Below are positions 32,008 to 36,949 of a stretch of DNA of 36,949 nt, piece by piece (within the stretch, counting starts at the first letter, position 1; each line of letters starts with the position of its first letter). The stretch comes from an uncultured Lachnospiraceae bacterium (GTDB lineage: Bacteria; Bacillota; Clostridia; Lachnospirales; Lachnospiraceae). The notes under the pieces are model-generated. The model saw nothing but the letters and a program-made list of their open reading frames with translations. It was not told the DNA's origin and did no database searches. Made by a program: the position numbers and the translations under genes. The stretch is from assembly GCA_944381405.1 (NCBI GenBank), contig CALWLA010000023.1:1-36949 (forward strand), read 5' to 3'.

Positions 32008-32047
32008 TGTAGGATTTCTACGGAATGTTCCCTGTAGAAAATCTACA
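32008..32047. promoter_or_regulatory. Inverted repeat upstream of the phosphate cotransporter
   Basis: Two 14-bp half-sites, TGTAGGATTTCTAC (32008-32021) and GTAGAAAATCTACA (32034-32047), form a near-perfect inverted repeat with one mismatch, 45-85 nt before the gene. No T tract follows, so an operator is more likely than a terminator. The regulator is unknown. Confidence 0.5.
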
Positions 32048-32079
32048 TATGTCTGTGCAGTTTTACATTTTAACATATG

Positions 32080-32106
32080 AAAAGGCCTCCCCGCAAGGGG
32101 AAGCCT
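32080..32106 (-). terminator. Terminator after the MacB-type permease
   Basis: A 10-bp stem with one GU pair (32083-32092 with 32097-32106) and a 4-nt loop is followed by four T on the minus strand, about 25 nt after the permease stop. Confidence 0.82.
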
Positions 32107-32128
32107 CCTATTGTACCTGAAAAAGTAA

Positions 32129-33349
32129 TCATTCGTAGCGCAATGCGATGATGGGGTCCCGGTCTGCCGCCTTTCTGGCAGGATAGATCCCGAAAAAGAT
32201 CCCCACCAGGGCGGAAAAGCCCACTGCCAGAAGCACCACCGAGGGCCGGATCACTACCGGCAGGGAAAAGGCTGCGCCTCCGGCGCTCACCAGCGCCGTC
32301 GCCAGGGTGACGCCGATGATGCCGCCCACTGCGGAAAGCACGGCGGATTCCGTAAGGAACTGGATCATGATATCCCCGGTGGTGGCCCCCAGGGCCTTCC
32401 GGGTGCCGATCTCCCGGGTCCGCTCCGTCACGGACACCAGCATGATGTTCATGATACCGATGCCGCCCACCAGCAGGGAAATGGCCGCAATGCCGCCTAC
32501 CGCCGCGGAAATGCCGCCCAGCATGGTATCCACCTGTCCCATCTCGCTCTGGGCGCTCACCAGGTAAAAATCCTCCGGGTTCCGTCCCTTGGTACCCGCC
32601 ACATAGGCCTGGAACCGTTGGTTAAAGTCTTTCAGCTGCTGCTCATCCATGGATGGATCCGCAAAATAATGGCACTGATAAATGCTGTCGTTGGGCCAGG
32701 TCAGCAGGGTCCAGGGAATCAGGGCCTCTCCGGTCCCGCTGTTGCTTCCCATCATCAGCCGCTGAAAAGCGGACATCTCCTTTTCATAGACCCCCACCAC
32801 ATTGAATTCCGTCATGGTACCGTAAACGTCTATGCGGAAGGTCCTGCCCACCGCATTTTCCGTTCCGTAAAGCTCCTTTGCGGCGGAGGCCTCCATGACG
32901 CAGTTGGGTTTTCTGGCCAGCACGTCGCTCTCCCGGAGGTATCTGCCATATTTCACTGTCACCGGCTGGACGTCGATATAGTTATAGTCGATGCCGGTAA
33001 AGTTGAATTTCTTTTTCTGAAGCTTTGTTTCCACGGTCCCTGACAGGGATGCTCCCGCATCCACATAGGCCAGCTCCCCTGGGAAAAGCTCCTTATAGGT
33101 CTCAAGCTCCTCCATGGTAAAATAGTCGCTGTCCCGTACGTCTTCGACCCAGTAGCCGATGTAAAGATAGCCCTGGGTGACGCCGATGTCCTTATAGATA
33201 TCCGCAAACATCCGCCGCATGGTATCTCCGATGGAAGTGATGGCGATGACGGAGCCGATGCCGATGATGATGCCCAGCATGGTCAGGAAGGAACGGAGCT
33301 TGTTGGCTCTCAAAGCCGCCAGGGCCATTTTCATGTTTTCGATCAGCAT
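32129..33349 (-). CDS. MacB/FtsX-type ABC transporter permease
   Basis: The membrane subunit of a MacB-like export system, 406 residues. It has one N-terminal helix (LRSFLTMLGIIIGIGSVIAI), a large extracytoplasmic MacB_PCD domain (about 45-270), and three C-terminal helices of the FtsX domain, with the family motif VTERTREIGTRKALGAT before the last two. The start has an AAGAGGA site. It is the last gene of a three-gene operon with an adaptor and an ATPase. The substrate is unknown; relatives export peptides or antibiotics, or act in mechanotransmission. Confidence 0.94.
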   Translation of the reverse strand: MLIENMKMALAALRANKLRSFLTMLGIIIGIGSVIAITSIGDTMRRMFADIYKDIGVTQGYLYIGYWVEDVRDSDYFTMEELETYKELFPGELAYVDAGASLSGTVETKLQKKKFNFTGIDYNYIDVQPVTVKYGRYLRESDVLARKPNCVMEASAAKELYGTENAVGRTFRIDVYGTMTEFNVVGVYEKEMSAFQRLMMGSNSGTGEALIPWTLLTWPNDSIYQCHYFADPSMDEQQLKDFNQRFQAYVAGTKGRNPEDFYLVSAQSEMGQVDTMLGGISAAVGGIAAISLLVGGIGIMNIMLVSVTERTREIGTRKALGATTGDIMIQFLTESAVLSAVGGIIGVTLATALVSAGGAAFSLPVVIRPSVVLLAVGFSALVGIFFGIYPARKAADRDPIIALRYE

Positions 33350-33470
33350 ATCTTTCCTCTTCTGTATCTCTTTTTTGCAGCTTCCTGCCGCTTCGTAATC
33401 TCTTTTCCCGGTTTTCTGTCGCTCAGGCTTCTCGTTTTGCAGCTCCCTGCGGCCTCGGGGCCCGGGCCCG

Positions 33471-34268
33471 TCAGGTCAGCCGGTGCAGAAGGCCCTGTTG
33501 GCTGGAGACCGGAGTGGGGTGCTCGTTCTGCCGGTCCGACAGGATCCTTCCGTCCTGAAAGGTGATGATCCGGTGGGTATAGGCGGCGATGTTGTCCTCG
33601 TGGGTGACCACCACCACCGTAACGCCGCTTTCATGGAGACGGGCAAAGAGCTCCATGATCTCTACCGAAGCCTGGGAATCCAGATTGCCCGTAGGCTCGT
33701 CCGCCAAAAGCAGCGGCGGGTCGTTGGCCAGGGCCCGGGCAATGGCCACCCGCTGCCGCTGGCCGCCGGAAAGCTCGTTGGGCTCATGGGATACCCGGGA
33801 CAAAAGCCCCACCTGCTCCAGAAGCCTGAGGGCCCGGCGCTTTCGCTCCGCGGGCTTTACCCGTGCATAGGTCATGGGCACCTCCACGTTTTTCTCCACC
33901 GACATGCGGCTGATGAGGTTGAAGGACTGGAAGACAAACCCGATCTTCCGGTTCCGGATGGCGGAAAGCTCGTCCGGCTTAAGCCCTGCCACGTCCTGCC
34001 CCTCCAGATAATACTGCCCCAGGGTAGGCCGGTCCAGGCATCCCAGGATGTTCATCAGGGTGGATTTGCCGGAGCCGGAATGGCCCATGATGGCTACAAA
34101 TTCTCCCCGGCGGATCGTCAGGTTGATCTTATTGAGTCCCAGGACCCGCAGAGCGCCTGTGTCATAGATCTTTACCAGGTTTTCCAGACGGATCAGCTCC
34201 TCCGACTCCCTGCCGCCGGTATCCGCCGGTACGGCCGTTTCTTTTCTTTTTCCGGGAAGCCTGATCAT
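33471..34268 (-). CDS. MacB/LolD-type ABC transporter ATP-binding protein
   Basis: The ATPase of the export system, 265 residues. Walker A is GHSGSGKST near residue 61, the signature [15 protein letters not shown], and Walker [13 protein letters not shown], followed by the H-loop VVVTHE. An N-terminal extension of about 25 residues precedes the domain. The ATG overlaps the adaptor stop by 4 nt and has GAAGGAG upstream. The 121-nt gap to the permease contains two imperfect copies of a TTTTGCAGCT-type segment (near 33373 and 33437) of unknown meaning. Confidence 0.96.
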   Translation of the reverse strand: MIRLPGKRKETAVPADTGGRESEELIRLENLVKIYDTGALRVLGLNKINLTIRRGEFVAIMGHSGSGKSTLMNILGCLDRPTLGQYYLEGQDVAGLKPDELSAIRNRKIGFVFQSFNLISRMSVEKNVEVPMTYARVKPAERKRRALRLLEQVGLLSRVSHEPNELSGGQRQRVAIARALANDPPLLLADEPTGNLDSQASVEIMELFARLHESGVTVVVVTHEDNIAAYTHRIITFQDGRILSDRQNEHPTPVSSQQGLLHRLT

Positions 34269-35755
34269 CCTTCCGCTCCTTCCTCTGCCTCCGCCTGAGA
34301 AGTTTCCGTCTCAGCCTGGGAGGCTTCTGCGCCGGAGGCGGCCTCATCATGCACCCCCGTTGTCCGGGACTCTTGGGCCACGGTGCTTTCCTGGGTCCTG
34401 ATGGCTGCGCCCTCCCCCAGCTCCGTCTGATAGGTGGTGAGATACGGCTGTCCCTCCTGGAAAAATCCCGCATCCGCCTCCCTGACAGGCCCCAGGATCT
34501 CCGCCTCCAGGTCGCTTTCCAATCCTGTCCGCACCGGAACGATCCGCAAAAGACTCCTCCCCTGGCTATCCTGCTCCACAAACTCCATGGAGGCCTGGCC
34601 GCTGCCATCATCCCCTATGGCGGAAATGGGCACCACCCAGACGTCCTCCGCCTGGTCCAGGGCGATCCGGGCCTTGGCGGTAATGCCTGCGATCAGGGCG
34701 GAATCCTCCAGAATGCCGATTTTCGTAGGAATCACCCGCTCTGTGGAGCCGCCGCCTTTTTCTTCTCCGGTGGGACTGATGCTAAGAACGGTTCCCGCAA
34801 CGGAATTTCCTTCTCCCAGGATATCCGCCGTAATGGTCACCGGCTGTCCCGGCTTCACCTTGCCGATGCTGTACTCGCTGACCTTGATCTCCATCTGAAG
34901 GGAATCCAGATTTTCGATGGTGATCATGGGCTTGTTATCCTCGATATCATCTGCGAACTGCCCCACCTTGGTATTGACCCTGGTCACCGTACCGGAGATG
35001 GGGGCCAGGATCACCGCATCCTCCAGCCGTTCCTTTGTCTGCTGCAGCGCCAGCTCCGCATTCCGGATCTGGATCTCCATGGATTCCTCCGGAAGCACCT
35101 TCCCTCCCTGTACACGGAAGGAGGAAACTGTCTGTCTCGCCTCCTCCAGGGCGTCTGCGGCCTTTTCCAGCTCCACCAGGGCCACGTCTCCGCTCTGGGC
35201 AAGAGCCGCCTGCCGGTTATAGTCTGCCTCCGCTGTCCGGAGAGCCTGAAGGGCCTTCCGGTAGCTTTCCGTATCCGCCTGGACCTTTTCATCCCGCTGC
35301 GCCACCGCCAGGTCGTAGTTTCCCTCGGAGACCTGGATCTCCTTTTCCAGATCCGCGGTATCCAGCCGGGCCAGCACCGTCACTCCGGCCTCCACCCGGT
35401 CTCCCTCCCTGACGTTCAGCTCCAGGATCTTTGCATGAAGACTGGAGGTCACGTCCACGCTGTCAGTCCCCTCCACGGGTCCTGTCACCGTCAGGCTCTC
35501 GGTAATGGTCCCCCGCCGCAGCTCTCCTGTTTCTGCCAGGGGCAGGGCCCCGTCCCCCTTTGCAAAAAACCGCAGTCCGGCGGCCAGCAGAACGGCCAGT
35601 ACAGCCAGCAGCAGAATCCCCCGCCGCAGCTTTTTTCCGATGCGCCTGCTTCCTTTTCCGGTCTTTGGGGCATCCGCGCCCTCCAGTATGGCTTCGATCT
35701 GCCGGTCGATGCCTTCCTCTGATCCTTCCTGTGTCTTCCTGTCTCTGTTCATCAT
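34265..35755 (-). CDS. MacA/HlyD-type membrane fusion adaptor protein
   Basis: The extracytoplasmic adaptor of the ABC export operon, 496 residues. A cytoplasmic N terminus of about 45 residues precedes one membrane helix (GILLLAVLAVLLAAGLRFF). Then come a barrel-sandwich/lipoyl-like segment (AKILELNVREGDRVEAGVTVLARLD), a coiled-coil hairpin (about 140-230), the return lipoyl half (VILAPISGTVTRVNTKVGQ), and beta-barrel domains. The C-terminal 50 residues are Glu/Ala/Ser-rich and low complexity. It is the first gene of the operon and overlaps the ATPase gene. Confidence 0.94.
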   Translation of the reverse strand: MMNRDRKTQEGSEEGIDRQIEAILEGADAPKTGKGSRRIGKKLRRGILLLAVLAVLLAAGLRFFAKGDGALPLAETGELRRGTITESLTVTGPVEGTDSVDVTSSLHAKILELNVREGDRVEAGVTVLARLDTADLEKEIQVSEGNYDLAVAQRDEKVQADTESYRKALQALRTAEADYNRQAALAQSGDVALVELEKAADALEEARQTVSSFRVQGGKVLPEESMEIQIRNAELALQQTKERLEDAVILAPISGTVTRVNTKVGQFADDIEDNKPMITIENLDSLQMEIKVSEYSIGKVKPGQPVTITADILGEGNSVAGTVLSISPTGEEKGGGSTERVIPTKIGILEDSALIAGITAKARIALDQAEDVWVVPISAIGDDGSGQASMEFVEQDSQGRSLLRIVPVRTGLESDLEAEILGPVREADAGFFQEGQPYLTTYQTELGEGAAIRTQESTVAQESRTTGVHDEAASGAEASQAETETSQAEAEEGAEG

Positions 35756-35787
35756 CCCTGAAGCTCCTGTGTCTGTTTGATGAGAAA

Positions 35788-35816
35788 ATCATACTATCCG
35801 CCGCGGAAAATGACAA
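35788..35816 (-). promoter_or_regulatory. Promoter of the MacA/MacB-type operon
   Basis: TTGTCA (35811-35816) and TATGAT (35788-35793), each 5/6 to consensus, are separated by exactly 17 nt on the minus strand. The start would be about 25 nt before the adaptor ATG, which has an AGGAG site. Confidence 0.8.
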
Positions 35817-35917
35817 GAAAAGGGGCTGCGATTTAAGGTAAATGTATGCTTCCATCCCAAGATATGCGCCAACCGGCCCACAATGGCACCCCGCGGCTGG
35901 CGCGCGATCTTCCTGAC

Positions 35918-35949
35918 AAAAAAGCACCCTGCAGAAATCTGCAGGATGC
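35918..35949 (-). terminator. Terminator after tuf
   Basis: An 11-bp stem (35924-35934 with 35939-35949, one GU pair) and a 4-nt loop is followed by six T on the minus strand, about 35 nt after the tuf stop. Confidence 0.92.
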
Positions 35950-35983
35950 TTTCATTACATAAAGTCAGTCTGTACCGTCAGGA

Positions 35984-36949
35984 TTACTCCACGATCTCGG
36001 TAACACGGCCGGAACCTACCGTACGGCCACCCTCACGGATAGCGAAACGAAGGCCCTTCTCCATAGCTACGGGATGGATCAGATCAACTTCCATCTCAAC
36101 GTTGTCGCCAGGCATGCACATCTCGGTACCAGCCGGAAGTACGCAAACGCCGGTAACGTCGGTGGTTCTGAAGTAGAACTGGGGTCTGTAGTTGTTGAAG
36201 AACGGAGTGTGACGTCCGCCCTCGTCCTTGGTCAGAACGTAAACCTGAGCCTTGAACTTCTTGTGGCAGGTAACGCTGCCGGGCTTGCAGAGAACCTGAC
36301 CTCTTTCGATGTCGGTTCTGTTGATACCACGAAGCAGAGCGCCGATGTTGTCGCCGGCCTGAGCCTCGTCAAGAAGCTTACGGAACATCTCGATACCGGT
36401 TACAACGGTCTTTCTGGTCTCTTCCTTGATACCAACGATCTCAACTTCATCGTTCAGGTGAAGGGTACCACGCTCTACACGGCCGGTAGCAACGGTACCA
36501 CGACCGGTAATGGTGAATACGTCCTCGACAGGCATCAGGAACGGCTTATCGGTGTCACGAACCGGATCCGGAATGTAGTTGTCTACAGCATCCATGAGCT
36601 CCAGAACCTTGTCGCCCCACTCGCTGGAGGGATCCTCAAGAGCCTTCAGAGCGGAACCCTGGATAACCGGAATGTCATCGCCCGGGAACTCGTACTCGTT
36701 CAGCAGCTCTCTGATCTCCATCTCAACCAGCTCAAGAAGCTCCGGATCGTCAACCATGTCGCACTTGTTCATGAATACAACGATGTAGGGAACGCCTACC
36801 TGACGAGCAAGCAGGATGTGCTCTCTGGTCTGAGCCATAACACCGTCGGTAGCTGCTACTACGAGGATAGCGCCATCCATCTGTGCAGCGCCGGTGATCA
36901 TGTTCTTAACGTAGTCAGCGTGGCCCGGGCAGTCAACGTGAGCGTAGTG
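35984..36949 (-). CDS. tuf: Elongation factor Tu, 5' part missing at the window edge
   Basis: EF-Tu delivers aminoacyl-tRNA to the ribosome. The frame is open to the edge, where it begins [20 protein letters not shown], the G3 (DCPG) region. G4 (NKCD) and G5 (SALK) follow, then domains 2 and 3 with [13 protein letters not shown] and [22 protein letters not shown]. About 80 N-terminal residues with the P-loop lie outside. Contigs often break at tuf because it can be duplicated, so the edge may be an assembly end. Confidence 0.98.
   Translation of the reverse strand, partial: HYAHVDCPGHADYVKNMITGAAQMDGAILVVAATDGVMAQTREHILLARQVGVPYIVVFMNKCDMVDDPELLELVEMEIRELLNEYEFPGDDIPVIQGSALKALEDPSSEWGDKVLELMDAVDNYIPDPVRDTDKPFLMPVEDVFTITGRGTVATGRVERGTLHLNDEVEIVGIKEETRKTVVTGIEMFRKLLDEAQAGDNIGALLRGINRTDIERGQVLCKPGSVTCHKKFKAQVYVLTKDEGGRHTPFFNNYRPQFYFRTTDVTGVCVLPAGTEMCMPGDNVEMEVDLIHPVAMEKGLRFAIREGGRTVGSGRVTEIVE

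Overview
The window looks like a contig from an anaerobic gut Firmicute, most likely a Lachnospiraceae-type Clostridium. The grounds are the strong AGGAGG-type ribosome sites, the gap, pgk, tpi order, the split MacA/MacB ABC system, the oleate hydratase, and Clostridia-like cas and EF-Tu proteins. The taxon is inferred from protein style, not from a search. Almost every gene lies on the minus strand; only a GntR regulator and a small thioredoxin-fold protein read on the plus strand. The right edge cuts through tuf.

Region 1 (1-10.3 kb) is a complete type I-C CRISPR-Cas locus. Reading on the minus strand it has cas3, cas5c, cas8c (with an internal cas11c start), cas7c, cas4, cas1, cas2, a leader, and an array of 34 identical 33-nt repeats with 33 spacers. 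Immediately upstream of the cas promoter, on the same strand, is a tiny stand-alone transcription unit that appears to encode a crRNA-like guide. It has a promoter, a single diverged repeat that keeps the 11-nt crRNA handle and a stem-loop, a pseudo-spacer, and an intrinsic terminator. The first 20 nt of the pseudo-spacer match 18/20 a site abutting the -35 box of the cas promoter, in the correct orientation and next to a CTC (YYC-type) PAM. This is the layout expected for a CreR-like cas-regulating RNA, by which Cascade would repress its own operon. It is the most interesting item in the window.

Region 2 (10.5-17.9 kb) holds a stand-alone DUF4143-type AAA ATPase, the sbcD-sbcC nuclease operon, and an AbiE toxin-antitoxin locus. 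The AbiEii toxin has lost its catalytic segment while the AbiEi antitoxin and a large operator-like inverted repeat remain. A second, weaker copy of the crRNA handle lies between abiEii and sbcD.

Region 3 (18-26.9 kb) is metabolic: FAD-dependent oleate hydratase, a TetR regulator, an M19 dipeptidase, a DUF2156 protein, a DAACS-type symporter and a CyuA-type L-cysteine desulfidase, with a divergent GntR regulator and a palindromic operator overlapping the cyuA promoter. Together these suggest uptake and breakdown of cyst(e)ine, possibly fed by dipeptide hydrolysis.

Region 4 (26.9-36.9 kb) is core and transport: tpi, pgk and gap (with a terminator between gap and pgk), a Na+/Pi cotransporter with a PhoU-like tail, a MacA/MacB-type ABC export operon, and the 3' part of tuf.
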